Assembly (NCBI GenBank): GCA_016703155.1 | Contig: JADJCP010000015.1 | Span: forward strand, 18,830-82,829 | Reading direction: 5' to 3' | DNA: 64,000 bases | Source: Hydrogenophilales bacterium | Lineage (GTDB): Bacteria > Pseudomonadota > Gammaproteobacteria > Burkholderiales > Thiobacillaceae | Shown here: piece after piece, positions 43,126 to 52,484 of the stretch | Numbering within the stretch: position 1 is the first letter of the stretch | How the letters are laid out: the number at the start of each line of letters is the position of its first letter | Made by a program: the position numbers and the translations under genes | Notes under the pieces: generated by a model | Databases searched by the model: none | Told to the model about the DNA's origin: nothing | The model's input: only the letters and a program-made list of their open reading frames with translations

Positions 43126-44262
43126 ATGAACATTGCCAAGCCTGCCATCCCATCGTTTCAGCCGCCGCGACGCACCCTCATGGGCCCGGGCCCTTCGGAC
43201 GTGCCGCAGCGCATCCTCGATGCCATGGCGCGGCCCACCATCGGTCACCTCGATCCGGCATTCACGGACATGATGGAGCAGACCAAGGCACTGCTGCGCT
43301 ATGCTTTCCAGACCGAGAACAAGCTGACGTTCCCGGTTTCCGGACCCGGTTCGGTGGGCATGGAAACTTGCTTCGTGAATTTGGTCGAGCCGGGCGACAA
43401 GGTTATCGTTTGCGTCAACGGTGTCTTCGGGGGGCGCATGTTGGAGAACGTCAAGCGCTGCGGTGGCGTGCCGGTTGCGGTCGAGGACACGTGGGGGTCA
43501 CCGGTCGATCCGGCCAAGGTTGAGTCCGCCTTCGTGGCCAATCCGGATGCCAGGATTCTGGCCTTCGTGCATGCCGAAACCTCGACGGGCGCTCAGTCGG
43601 ACGGTGCCGCCCTGGCGGCCATTGCCCGCAAGCATGGCGCGCTGAGCATCATGGATTGCGTTACCTCACTCGGCGGCACGCCCGTGATGATCGACGCCTG
43701 GAGCATCGACGCGGCGTATTCCGGCAGCCAGAAATGCCTGTCATGCACGCCAGGCCTGTCACCGGTGACTTTCGGCGAGCGTGCTCTGGAGAAGGTGAAG
43801 GCACGTAAATCGCCGGTACAGAGCTGGTTCATGGACCTGAATCTGGTCCTGGGCTACTGGAGTGGCGAGGGTAAGCGCACCTACCACCATACCGCGCCGA
43901 TCAACCCGCTCTATGGTCTGCACGAAGCCTTGGTGATGCTTGCCGAAGAGGGCATCGAGAATGCCTGGGCGCGCCATCGGGCAAATCATGAGGCGCTGAA
44001 GGCCGGCATCGAGGCGCTGGGTATGCGCTTCGTGGTCAACGCAACGGCGCGCCTGCCACAACTGAATTCCGTGTACATCCCCGAGGGTATCGACGATGCC
44101 TTGGCACGTGGCCGACTCTTGAGCGAGTTTGATCTGGAGATCGGTGCCGGATTGGGCGTGCTCGCAGGCAAGATCTGGCGCATCGGCCTGATGGGGTATA
44201 GCGCCAAGCCGGCCAATGTCGAATATTGTCTGAAGGCACTGACTGCGGTTACGAAGGGGTAA
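43126..44262 (+). CDS. PLP aminotransferase, alanine/serine-glyoxylate type
   Basis: 378 residues of the class V fold: MGPGPSDVPQRILDAMARPTIGH, SGPGSVGMETCFVNL, and the PLP lysine in SGSQKCLSCTPGLSPV. The close match is to the alanine-glyoxylate / serine-glyoxylate aminotransferase group, which makes glycine from glyoxylate. Substrate not fixed by sequence. Good ribosome-binding site (CAGGAG). Confidence 0.88.
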   Translation: MNIAKPAIPSFQPPRRTLMGPGPSDVPQRILDAMARPTIGHLDPAFTDMMEQTKALLRYAFQTENKLTFPVSGPGSVGMETCFVNLVEPGDKVIVCVNGVFGGRMLENVKRCGGVPVAVEDTWGSPVDPAKVESAFVANPDARILAFVHAETSTGAQSDGAALAAIARKHGALSIMDCVTSLGGTPVMIDAWSIDAAYSGSQKCLSCTPGLSPVTFGERALEKVKARKSPVQSWFMDLNLVLGYWSGEGKRTYHHTAPINPLYGLHEALVMLAEEGIENAWARHRANHEALKAGIEALGMRFVVNATARLPQLNSVYIPEGIDDALARGRLLSEFDLEIGAGLGVLAGKIWRIGLMGYSAKPANVEYCLKALTAVTKG

Positions 44263-44271
44263 GCCAAGCGT

Positions 44272-46215
44272 CTAAGGCTTGCGCTGACTCAACATATGGC
44301 TCAGAAGCGCGCGTAGTTTGGCGGGCTTCAGAGGTTTGTGCAGCACCGGCAAGCCTGACGCGTCAAGCGCCTGTAGGGTGGTCGCGGCGGTGTCGCCAGT
44401 GACAAGAAGCGCCGGGATGTCCGGTCCGAATTCGGCGCGCAGCTCGGCGATGGCCTCGACCCCGGTGCGGCCTTCCGCCAGGCGATAATCGCTGATGATG
44501 GCATCCGGCTTTCGACCGATCTGGCGGCAATCCTGAATGACCGAACGCGCATCCTCGCCGGTGGCGGCTTCAATTCCCCATTGCTCGAAAAGCGCCAACA
44601 TCGCCTCCAGGATGCGCACTTCATCGTCGATGAAGGCCACCATGGGCTGGTTGGCGATCGACACGCTGGTATCGGTGCGCAACCTGCTGCAGCCGGGCGG
44701 TAACTCGCAGCGAACGGCACGCACCTTGAAACAACTTCCCTGGCCCGGCTTCGACGTGACCGAGACATTGCTGCCCAATAGGCGCACCAAGCGCAGGACG
44801 ATGGATAGCCCAAGGCCGAGTCCCTTGCCGTAGCCGCGTTCATGATTGTCGAGCTGGAAGAACTCTTCGAAGATGCGCGCCTGAAATTCTTCGGGGATAC
44901 CCGTGCCGCTATCCCAGACTTCGAACCGCGCCCAGTCTTTCTGAACCCGCCGTACCCCGACCAGGACGCCGCCCCGGTCTGTATAGCGAATGGCGTTGGC
45001 CACCAGATTGGCGAGGACGCGCTCAAGCAAAGCCGGATCACTGAACACGTCGAGGTCGCTCTTGTGCACCCGCAAACGCAGTCCCTTTTCCATGGCAAGC
45101 GGGGCGAACTGTTGCTCGATGCTATCCAGCAGTTCGGCGGCGGGGAAACATTCGTGCCGGGCAACGATATTGCCCGCGTCGAGCCGGGACAGATCCAGCA
45201 AGGTATTCAGCAGGGATCCCATCGTCAGTGCCGAGGCTTCGATATGCTCGGCCATTTGCATGGTTTCTTTATCCGACGCGGCAAGGCGCTCGCGTAACGC
45301 GCCGACGAGCAACATCAGGGTATGCAGGGGCTGCCGCAGGTCATGGCTAGCGGCTGCCAGGAATCGGGATTTGGCGGTCGTGGCGGTGTCGGCGGCCTGC
45401 TTTTGCTGGACCAGATGGGCCGTGGCTTCGCGTATGCTCGATTCCAGATCGCGAGTCTTGTTTTCCAGGCCATCGGCCATGCGGTTGACCCCTTTGACGA
45501 GGGCATGCAATTCCCCGGTGCGCTGCACTCGGATACGCGCCTCTAGGTTTCCTCCGGTGATCGCGTTGATCGTTCGTATCGTTTCCGTGAGTGGTTGACT
45601 GAGGCGTGTGCTCAGATGCCAGGCCAACAGGCCTGAAGCCACGATCAGTAGGCTGAGCAAGGTAAAGGTGGCGGTGATGATCTCCGATTTGGCCTGTTCG
45701 ATGCTCGTCGTGCGGATGACCGCGGTGATGTAGCCGATAACCTGCTTGCCGTCGACGGTTGTCGAGCCCGGCTGGTCATCGGCCAGGACGGGATCGAGAC
45801 TGACGGCATGCCGGAAGTACAGAAGATCGTCCCGACGCCAATGTGTTTGCCCCGATATGCCACCGAGATTATTGAGCAAGTTTCCACGGCCGCTGATCAG
45901 CCACCACTCGCCATTGGGTTTGCTTAAACCGATGACTTCGGCACTGTGGATGCCGCGCTCATAGTCGAGCAGGCGTTTCAGGTAGATGGGCTGGCCGGCA
46001 TAGAGGTCATACGCCGCAGCTTCGGCCAAGTGTCTGACGAGATTGCTGCCCTGATGCTGAAGGCTGGTTTCGATATCTCGGATGCTGCGGTGCGAAAAAT
46101 AGATGGCCAGGACCAGAGCCGCCAGCAGCATGGGCAGCAACGAGATCGCGAGGATGCGACCCCTCAGCCCGAAGAACGACGAGGCGGCTGTCTTGCTATC
46201 CAGCCTGTCCGGCAT
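44272..46215 (-). CDS. Hybrid sensor histidine kinase
   Basis: 647 residues: membrane helix (about 20-42), periplasmic loop of about 140 residues, second helix (about 180-205), HAMP (LSQPLTETIRTINAITGGNLEARI), HisKA with ASHDLRQPLHTLM, HATPase (NLVANAIRYTDRGG, WDSGTGIPEEF, KGLGLGLSIV) and a C-terminal receiver (FIDDEVRILEA, ISDYRLAEGRTG, LHKPLKP). Layout is like the tetrathionate/PAS-free hybrid kinases paired with NarL-type regulators. The regulator gene ends 4 bp upstream, so they form one unit. Signal unknown. Confidence 0.92.
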   Translation of the reverse strand: MPDRLDSKTAASSFFGLRGRILAISLLPMLLAALVLAIYFSHRSIRDIETSLQHQGSNLVRHLAEAAAYDLYAGQPIYLKRLLDYERGIHSAEVIGLSKPNGEWWLISGRGNLLNNLGGISGQTHWRRDDLLYFRHAVSLDPVLADDQPGSTTVDGKQVIGYITAVIRTTSIEQAKSEIITATFTLLSLLIVASGLLAWHLSTRLSQPLTETIRTINAITGGNLEARIRVQRTGELHALVKGVNRMADGLENKTRDLESSIREATAHLVQQKQAADTATTAKSRFLAAASHDLRQPLHTLMLLVGALRERLAASDKETMQMAEHIEASALTMGSLLNTLLDLSRLDAGNIVARHECFPAAELLDSIEQQFAPLAMEKGLRLRVHKSDLDVFSDPALLERVLANLVANAIRYTDRGGVLVGVRRVQKDWARFEVWDSGTGIPEEFQARIFEEFFQLDNHERGYGKGLGLGLSIVLRLVRLLGSNVSVTSKPGQGSCFKVRAVRCELPPGCSRLRTDTSVSIANQPMVAFIDDEVRILEAMLALFEQWGIEAATGEDARSVIQDCRQIGRKPDAIISDYRLAEGRTGVEAIAELRAEFGPDIPALLVTGDTAATTLQALDASGLPVLHKPLKPAKLRALLSHMLSQRKP

Positions 46216-46218
46216 TGC

Positions 46219-46851
46219 TCAACGTATGCCCATGCGCTGAGCCGCGAGCAGGGCCTCGGTGCGATTAGTGACCTTGAGTATGCGGTAGATCGAAGTCAGG
46301 TGGATCTTGACGGTGCCTTCCGTGACATGCAGCTTTTCGGCGATCTGCAGGTTGCTTTTGCCGGAGAGCAATTCCCGCAGCACCGACACTTGTCTTTCGG
46401 TGAGCGCGGCCAATTTTTGATTTGGGTCGACGCGCTCCTTGCCGGCGCCTTTGCGTTCGGCGAGGTTGGGGGTTGGCGTGTAGACGCCACCCGCGATAAC
46501 CAGTCGCAATGCGCTCAGGATCAGCTGGCTGGTTGAGGATTTAGTGATATAGCCAAGTGCGCCATACGCCATGATGCGCTGAATATCCTCGGGTTCGTCG
46601 GCGGCCGACATGACCACCAGCGCCATGGCGGGAAACCGCTGGCGAAACTGACGGACGCCATCGACACCCGGCATGCCGGGCATGTAGAGATCGAGCAGGA
46701 CGAGGTCGAGGTCGGGATGCTGGCTGGCCAGCTCGAAGGCGCCGGGATAATCCTGAGCATCGAGTATGGCGACATGGTCGTCCAGCTTGCGTAGCACGGA
46801 CTTCATGCCGTCTCTGACCATCGGGTGGTCGTCCGCCAAGAGTATTTTCAT
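46219..46851 (-). CDS. NarL/LuxR-type response regulator
   Basis: 210 residues from ATG 46851 (MKILLADDHPMVRDGMKSVL). Phospho-acceptor Asp in LDLVLLDLYMPGM, Lys in ITKSSTS, and the C-terminal LuxR helix-turn-helix LTERQVSVLRELLSGKSNLQIAEKLHVTEGTVKIHL. Partner of the adjacent hybrid kinase. The longer upstream frame to 46935 lacks a better start. Confidence 0.92.
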   Translation of the reverse strand: MKILLADDHPMVRDGMKSVLRKLDDHVAILDAQDYPGAFELASQHPDLDLVLLDLYMPGMPGVDGVRQFRQRFPAMALVVMSAADEPEDIQRIMAYGALGYITKSSTSQLILSALRLVIAGGVYTPTPNLAERKGAGKERVDPNQKLAALTERQVSVLRELLSGKSNLQIAEKLHVTEGTVKIHLTSIYRILKVTNRTEALLAAQRMGIR

Positions 46852-46972
46852 TATCTTCCCCGGAGCATGGTTATAGTAAGGAGAACGATTCTGATCAGAC
46901 AAAAACCGTATTAGTATGAAGTACTTCTCATGCAAGGCCCAGCCCTTTGCCGGGCCACCCCGGGCGAGCGCC

Positions 46973-47818
46973 TTAGTTCAGCCCGAGACGCTGCCAGAGG
47001 GTTGTGGTGGGACCGGCCTGATTCAGGGTGTAAAAGTGCAGGCCCGGTGCGCCGCCCTGCAACAGCCGGTCGCATAGACCGGTGACGTAATCCAGGCCGA
47101 AGGCTTTGATCGACGCGGTATCGTCGTAGTAACTCTCCAGCTTGCGGGCCAGCCAGCGCGGGATTTCCGCGCCACACATGGCCGAGAAGCGCGCCAGTTG
47201 CGCGTAGTTGGTGATGGGCATGATGCCGGGCACGATCGGAATGGTGATGTTCAGTTCCCGACACTCGTCGACGAAGTTGAAGTAGGCGTCGGCATTGAAA
47301 AAATACTGGGTGATGGCGGCGTTGGCGCCGGCGTCGACCTTGTTCTTGAAGTTGCTCAGATCCTCACGCCAGTTGCGGGCCTGGGGGTGCATCTCCGGAT
47401 ACGCGGCGACCTCGATATCGAACCAGTCGCCGGTTTCCAGCCGGATGAATTCGACCAGTTCGTTGGCGTAGCGGAACTCGCCAGGATCGGCGACCCCCGA
47501 AGGCTGATCGCCGCGCAGGGCGACGATGTGGTGGATGCCGTGGCTTTTGTAGGTCTCCAGGATTTCGCGGATGTTGTCCCGGGTCGAGCCTATGCAGGAG
47601 AGGTGCGGTGCGGCATCCAGCCCTTCAGCCTGGATCTCCACGACCGTTTCCAGCGTGCGGTCGCGCGTCGAGCCGCCGGCGCCGAAGGTGACCGAAAAGA
47701 AACGCGGTTTCAACTGGGCCAATTGCCGGCGCGTTTCGCGCAGCTTGGCGGCGCCCTCGTCGGTTTTCGGGGGAAATAGCTCCAGGCTGAAAATGCGCTC
47801 GTTCATGGAATGGGCCAA
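46973..47818 (-). CDS. metF: 5,10-methylenetetrahydrofolate reductase
   Basis: 281 residues, FAD barrel enzyme. Motifs FSLELFPPKTDEG, SVTFGAGGSTRDRT, HIVALRGDQP, GANAAITQYFFNADAYFNFVD and PIVPGIMPI. It makes 5-methyl-THF for methionine synthesis. Stands between the regulator and the VIT1 gene. A SAH riboswitch is often found before such genes; I see none here. Confidence 0.96.
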   Translation of the reverse strand: MAHSMNERIFSLELFPPKTDEGAAKLRETRRQLAQLKPRFFSVTFGAGGSTRDRTLETVVEIQAEGLDAAPHLSCIGSTRDNIREILETYKSHGIHHIVALRGDQPSGVADPGEFRYANELVEFIRLETGDWFDIEVAAYPEMHPQARNWREDLSNFKNKVDAGANAAITQYFFNADAYFNFVDECRELNITIPIVPGIMPITNYAQLARFSAMCGAEIPRWLARKLESYYDDTASIKAFGLDYVTGLCDRLLQGGAPGLHFYTLNQAGPTTTLWQRLGLN

Positions 47819-47839
47819 AAATTAGGAGGTCTCGGAATT

Positions 47840-48868
47840 TTACCCGAGGACCACGCCCAGAGCGCGGCCGATGCTCCAGGTGGCGGCGCCTGCCAGGCCG
47901 CCGATCAGGAGCATGCGCAAACCGCCATACAGGGCCTGTCGACCGGTGAACAGGCTGATCGTCGAGCCGACGCCGAACAGGGCCAGGCCCGTGGCCGCCA
48001 GCGTGCCATTCAAGGCCATGTTGCCAGATAGCATAAGATAGGGCAGCAGCGGGATGAAGGCGCCCAATGAAAACGCCAGAAACGAGGCAATTGCCGCTGC
48101 CCAGGGCGAGCCGAGTTCTTCCGGATTGAGGCCGAGTTCCTCGCGTGCCAGGGTATCGAGCGCCTGGTCCGGGTCTTCCAGAAGGCGGTTCGCAAGCCGC
48201 TCGGCGTCAGACTGGGGCAGGCCCTTGGCGGTGTAGATGAGGGTCAGTTCGGCGACTTCCTCAAGGGGGGTACTCGGCCAGTTCCTCGCGTTCCAGGGAG
48301 ATCTGGTATTCGTAGTATTCCCGCTGCGCGCGCACCGAGACGTATTCGCCGGCCGCCATGGAAAAGGCCCCGGCGAGCAGACCGGCACTCCCGGCAAGCA
48401 GGATGACCGAGGGTTCCGGGCTGGCACCGGCAACGCCGAGGATCAGGCTGGCATTCGAGACCAGGCCGTCGTTGACGCCGAATACCGCGGCGCGCAGGGC
48501 GCCGCCGCCATCCTTGCCGTGGTGGGCTTCGCGCGTACGCATGACGCTGCTGGCAGCGTCATGCACAGGTGCGTTATAGAGCGTCATGCCGCGTACTTTC
48601 ATCGCCGCCAGCACGCGTCGCAACGGGGCAATGCCGAAGACCGGAATCAGCCGGGCGACAAAGCGCGTCCGCACATCGGGGTGATATGTCCCGGGCACCT
48701 GAATGCCGGCCTTGGCCGCTTCGGTCGCCCATAGTTGAGCCTGATCATCGGCCGCATGGGCCAGCTCCAGGAACAAGACCTGTCGCGGGGTGCCCGATTC
48801 GGCATCGGAGACGCGCCGGTACAGCCAAGCGGAACGTTTTCTTCTTGCCAGCTATCCAGTGCGCTCAT
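47840..48868 (-). CDS. VIT1/CCC1-family Fe/Mn transporter with N-terminal rubrerythrin-like domain (two frameshifts)
   Basis: Three frame pieces join after adding one A near 48838 (WQEEKRSAWLYRRVSDAESG) and one C in the C-run at 48265-48270 (AEYPPLEEVAELTLIY). The N-terminal 130 residues form a ferritin/rubrerythrin-like helical region (LFLELAHAADDQAQLWATEA). The transporter part begins LRAAVFGVNDGLVSNASLILGVAGA and AGEYVSVRAQREYYEYQISLER and ends with three membrane helices. This fusion type imports or sequesters Fe(II)/Mn(II) across the inner membrane. Confidence 0.85.
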
Positions 48869-49265
48869 GGGGTTTGTTTGCTCAGGCTGCGTCGATATTG
48901 CACCGCCTCGGCGATATGCCCGGTGCCGAGTGTGTCGGTGCCAGCCAGATCAGCCAGAGTGCGGGCGACTTTGAGGATGCGATGATACGCCCGTGCGGAG
49001 AGGTTCAGACGCGTGATGGCCTGTTTCAATAACGCGCTGCTGGCGTCGTCGATAAGACAGTGCTGATCGATCTCGCGGCTGCCTAGCGCGGCGTTGGCCT
49101 TGCCCTGGCGCGCCATCTGCCGGGCTCGCGCGGCGCTGACCCGGCCACGTACGCTGGCGGAAGCTTCGCCGGAGGCGCTGTTCATCAGTTCCGCCTGGGG
49201 TAGCGCGGGCACTTCGACGTGCAGGTCGATGCGATCGAGCAACGGACCGGATAAACGACCGCGAT
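48865..49265 (-). pseudogene. comM: comM (yifB) 3' fragment, cut by transposon insertion
   Basis: The C-terminal 130 or so residues of the ComM Mg-chelatase-like ATPase: RGRLSGPLLDRIDLHVEVPALP, SSALLKQAITRLNLSARAYHRILKVARTLADL and EAVQYRRSL. The upstream P-loop domain is missing. The frame runs on into foreign DNA up to 49311. Full-length ComM is about 500 residues and is a branch-migration helicase for natural transformation. The break falls just before the RGRLSGP block, the same part of comM used by Tn6022/AbaR elements in Acinetobacter. Confidence 0.93.
49261..49265. other. Putative 5-bp target-site duplication
   Basis: GCGAT on the plus strand is ATCGC in the comM reading direction, part of the conserved Tyr-Arg-Gly codons (normally TAT/TAC CGC GGT). 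The Asn codon seen there is best explained if foreign DNA begins just before ATCGC. The second copy would be at the right end, outside the window. Confidence 0.5.
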
Positions 49266-49466
49266 TGCGCATGATCAAAGTTAGGGACGACAGAAAACAA
49301 CATGTAATCATGATGATGTAGCGTTTTTCTCAAAGCGTTTGCCGCAGAAAAACCCATATTTAAGCTGAAATGTCATGCCGATTACACTAAGCCATCTCCT
49401 AAACTGGATTGTTGCTCACGAGCAGCGAACTCGAGTGACATCAAAGTGGGTTCAGACGCATACAGG
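49266..49466 (+). repeat. Left end with three TnsB-site-like repeats
   Basis: TCAAAG occurs at 49275, 49330 and 49441, in the same orientation. The spacing is 55 and 111 bp, close to one and two units. Around the first two the similarity extends to CAAAG-N7-CG-(A)-CAGAAAA; the third shares TCAAAGT and ACG-x-x-ACAG. Multiple spaced binding sites for the TnsB transposase are the rule at Tn7-like ends. The outermost bases would be TGCGCA, where Tn7 has TGT. Confidence 0.6.
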
Positions 49467-49633
49467 CCAGTGGTCCTAGTGCAACTGATGCGGTGGGGAA
49501 GTTATGTATAGATCTGCCGGTTAGCTTGCTGTCGTCAGTGTTTTCCAGGTGATGCCAATCCCTGGCGGTGGCAGTTCCTGCTGCGCGGTGTAAGATTCTC
49601 GATACAACTTACAAATTCAGGGTGCAGATCATC

Positions 49634-51118
49634 ATGTCCGTAGAAGACAGAGTCCCAAACATCTACTTCTCGGATGTCTTCAGTGTGCCGCCAGAAGTCC
49701 TCGAAGATTATGGTGCATTTAACGTCGCCCTGGTCAACGACCTGCCCCTATTTGTTGATCCTTTCCTGCTCTACGACAGCCAGAACCCAGTCTATCGGGA
49801 ACTGCACGACGGGATCATCACCTACCTCTGCTTCCTCAGGGACCGGGCCGTCGCGGGCGAACTGACTCCTGGCTCGATCTCACAGTGGCTGTTGTTCAAA
49901 GAGATTAAGCAGAACTGGCTCGGCTTCAGCAAGACGGGCAACGTCGGTACCGGACTTGGACCTGACTTCGCTCGTGCTCTCGCTCGTAACCTCACGACCG
50001 CCTTCAAGGACTTCGGCAACGAAACGATCTCTCACGGCAGCCACTTGGAGAAGCTTGGATTGCTGAGCGGCGGCGTGGGTCGAGATCACCTTAGCGACTT
50101 CACTACAAACCTGATCAAGAGCTACCTGATGGAGTACACGCAGGACTTCGCCCTTTCACATGTTCAACCTGAGCAGCGTGCTCGTTTCCGCGTTGAGCGC
50201 GTCCGGTTCGACTACGATGGCCAGCGCTGGCAAGCCGACTACTTCGAGCTGCCTGTCGTCAATGGCGACTATGTAATTCTGACACCGAAGGAGATCCTGA
50301 CGCGCGATGAGGCCTGGATCAACCAAACAGATCTGCTTGATCGCTTCTACGACATCTGCGTCTCGCTACCCGACGATGATCTGCGGACTCAGGTAAACGA
50401 TCACTTCTATAAGCAGATTAACAAGCGGACGAAGGAGAAGGAGAAGCGCGCTGCAGCCATGAGGACCATTGAGCAGTTCCACGAACTGCTCGACTACTAC
50501 ATTCGCTGGAAGGAAGAGCACGGGCCTGAGGCCCACCGATCTGCAGACGCGAAGGTGCGCGATACGCACCAGCAATTCGTCGAGAACATCAAAGCCTTGG
50601 TCAGTGATTATCTGGCTGGCACAGAGTTCTACAAGTACGACTCGTCTTACGAGCAGAGCATGAAGCGAGTCTTGTACCTAAAGCATGTCATCGAGGATCA
50701 GGGCGGGCACCGACTGTTCTACGTGAACGGACAGCCGATCAAGCGCGAGGTTGACCTACACGTGATGTTCAGGCTCACTTGGTTCGACAACTCAGCCGGC
50801 CTCGACCTAAACGCAGAAGTTAACAACGGACGTGGTCCGGTGGACTTCAAGGTCTCTAAGGGCAAGAAGAACGCAAGCCTCGTCGAGTTCAAGCTCGCCA
50901 AGAACACGGCCTTGGAGAAGAACCTACAGCATCAAGTCGCCATTTACGAGAAAGCCAGCGACGCGAAATCATCGATCAAAGTCATCATGTACTTCAACGA
51001 TACGGAATTGCTGCGAGTCAATGGCATCATCAAGCGGTTGAAGCTGACGGACAGCAAGGATATTGTATTGATCGACGCGTGTCCGAAGGCTTCGGCGTCA
51101 AAGGCAGACGAACACTGA
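49634..51118 (+). CDS. Hypothetical protein with C-terminal PD-(D/E)XK-like nuclease motif
   Basis: 494 residues from ATG 49634 (MSVEDRVPNIYFSDVFSVPPEVLEDYGAFNVALVND). The N-terminal 300 residues are helical and unknown, with a charged coiled-coil part (NKRTKEKEKRAAAMRTIEQ). The C-terminal 110 residues carry GPVDFKVSKG and LVEFKLAKN, spaced as in PD-(D/E)XK endonucleases (Asp near 403, Glu-x-Lys near 416). First gene of the element beside comM, a typical place for cargo. A defence role is plausible by position, not shown. Confidence 0.7.
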   Translation: MSVEDRVPNIYFSDVFSVPPEVLEDYGAFNVALVNDLPLFVDPFLLYDSQNPVYRELHDGIITYLCFLRDRAVAGELTPGSISQWLLFKEIKQNWLGFSKTGNVGTGLGPDFARALARNLTTAFKDFGNETISHGSHLEKLGLLSGGVGRDHLSDFTTNLIKSYLMEYTQDFALSHVQPEQRARFRVERVRFDYDGQRWQADYFELPVVNGDYVILTPKEILTRDEAWINQTDLLDRFYDICVSLPDDDLRTQVNDHFYKQINKRTKEKEKRAAAMRTIEQFHELLDYYIRWKEEHGPEAHRSADAKVRDTHQQFVENIKALVSDYLAGTEFYKYDSSYEQSMKRVLYLKHVIEDQGGHRLFYVNGQPIKREVDLHVMFRLTWFDNSAGLDLNAEVNNGRGPVDFKVSKGKKNASLVEFKLAKNTALEKNLQHQVAIYEKASDAKSSIKVIMYFNDTELLRVNGIIKRLKLTDSKDIVLIDACPKASASKADEH

Positions 51119-51533
51119 GGTCGCTCTGATAAGCAAGCCAACCCATCCAGCCTGCCAGCTGAGAACGCGGGCGACCGCTGTTTTTAAGCTACTTCCTACG
51201 CCACCACCTGGCCGGCCACACCAGTTAGACCCCCGCCGAGGATAAGCAGCCGTTTGCGGACTAGCAGTTTGCCGTGTGTCAGCTTACGTCCGTGCCACGC
51301 GAAGGCAGCCATCGGCCAGTGGAAAAAACCGCTTAGTGCACCTCCTCAACTCGGCCGTTCAAATTACTCGGTTCCAAGGCCGGCTCTGGAGCGACCAATC
51401 ACTTCAGGCAACGAGCCCTCTCTCTATTCGGTACCCACACGCGTCTTAACAAGCTTCCTTGCAGGATATGCAGTTCAGCTGGATGAAATTGATGGTTATA
51501 GATGGCTTCGCTGTCAGCCACCGTGCTTGAGCA
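51119..51533. other. Gap without a credible gene
   Basis: 415 bp. A minus-strand fragment reads MAAFAWHGRKLTHGKLLVRKR then LLILGGGLTGVAGQVVA before a stop at about 51196; it looks like the C-terminus of some membrane protein but is too short to name. The plus-strand open frame at 51254-51604 has the character of chance. I see no repeat or promoter that stands out. Confidence 0.4.
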
Positions 51534-52382
51534 CTATCTGGGCGGAAACTGGCTCAGTTCGCGTAAACCGACCATCGCGATTGTCACTGCAGGGTTGTCC
51601 GTGACCTTGGGGTAGACCGCATACGCTGGGAGGGTGTAGCGCGGCACCGCGCCCACCTCGTACAGCCGGCCGGCGGCGACCAAATCGTGGGTCATACGCG
51701 CTGGCAGGTAACACGAACCACCATTGCACAGGATCAGCTGCAACGCCAGCCAGCCAATATTGACCACTTGGGGCGGTGGTTCCAGATCGGGATAGCTTTG
51801 GGCGTGCTGAATCTCGAATGCCGCGCCCCATTCGACGTAAATGTAATCGTCGCCCGGCCCACACTCGTCCGGCCGGGTGCTGACTAGGACCAGGGTCTCG
51901 TCGAACATGTGCTCAATCACTAGGCCCGGGCTGTGACTGGGCGTGTACATCAGGCCGACGTCCATAGTGCCCTCCATCAGGTCACGCATCAGGTCAGCCT
52001 CGAAACCGATACCGGCGCGGATTGCCACGTCCGCGTCGTGCGCCCGAATCCACCCGACCCATCTGGGCAGGAAGGTGTCCCACAACGCGATGCGCCCCCC
52101 CAGGCGCAGGGTTGCCCGGTAGCGGCTGGGCAGGCCGACGTGCTGGCGGGCCTGCTCAGCGGTGACCAGCAGTCGCTTGGCGTACTCATTGAAACGACTG
52201 CCGGCAGTCGTTAGAACCGCTCCTGCCCGGTTGCGCACGAATAGGCGTGCGCCGAGTTCGTCTTCCAGACGCTGAATGCGCGCGCTTACTGTGGACTGCG
52301 TCAAATGAAGGCGCTTGGCGGCGTCCTGAAAGCTGCCAGCGGCGGCGATGGCGAGGAAGGTACGAGCCTGGTCGATGTCCAT
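51534..52382 (-). CDS. LysR-family transcriptional regulator
   Basis: 282 residues. N-terminal winged helix (MDIDQARTFLAIAAAGSFQDAAKRLHLTQSTVSARIQRLEDELG) and a substrate-binding domain (ADLMRDLMEGTMDVGLMYTP). It is divergent from the dsrC-like gene with 102 bp between the starts, the classic LysR arrangement, so it likely controls that gene in response to a sulfur- or redox-related effector. That link is inference from position. Confidence 0.9.
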   Translation of the reverse strand: MDIDQARTFLAIAAAGSFQDAAKRLHLTQSTVSARIQRLEDELGARLFVRNRAGAVLTTAGSRFNEYAKRLLVTAEQARQHVGLPSRYRATLRLGGRIALWDTFLPRWVGWIRAHDADVAIRAGIGFEADLMRDLMEGTMDVGLMYTPSHSPGLVIEHMFDETLVLVSTRPDECGPGDDYIYVEWGAAFEIQHAQSYPDLEPPPQVVNIGWLALQLILCNGGSCYLPARMTHDLVAAGRLYEVGAVPRYTLPAYAVYPKVTDNPAVTIAMVGLRELSQFPPR

Positions 52383-52484
52383 ATATATCGAAAAATACGA
52401 TTGTAAAGTGCTAATAATATTGTTTGATAAATATATCTAGCGGCCATACCGTGTGTCACCTGAGTTTTTAACGGGGATGACACC
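52383..52484. promoter_or_regulatory. Divergent promoter region of lysR and dsrC-like gene
   Basis: 102 bp of strongly AT-rich DNA (ATATATCG, TAATAATATTG, ATAAATATATC) in GC-rich surroundings. It holds T-N11-A type sites as expected for LysR proteins, but the AT bias makes any single match weak. Confidence 0.5.

Noticed and set aside
51254..51604. Plus-strand frame before the lysR gene
   Set aside because: No ribosome site, low-sense composition, overlaps the lysR 3' end.
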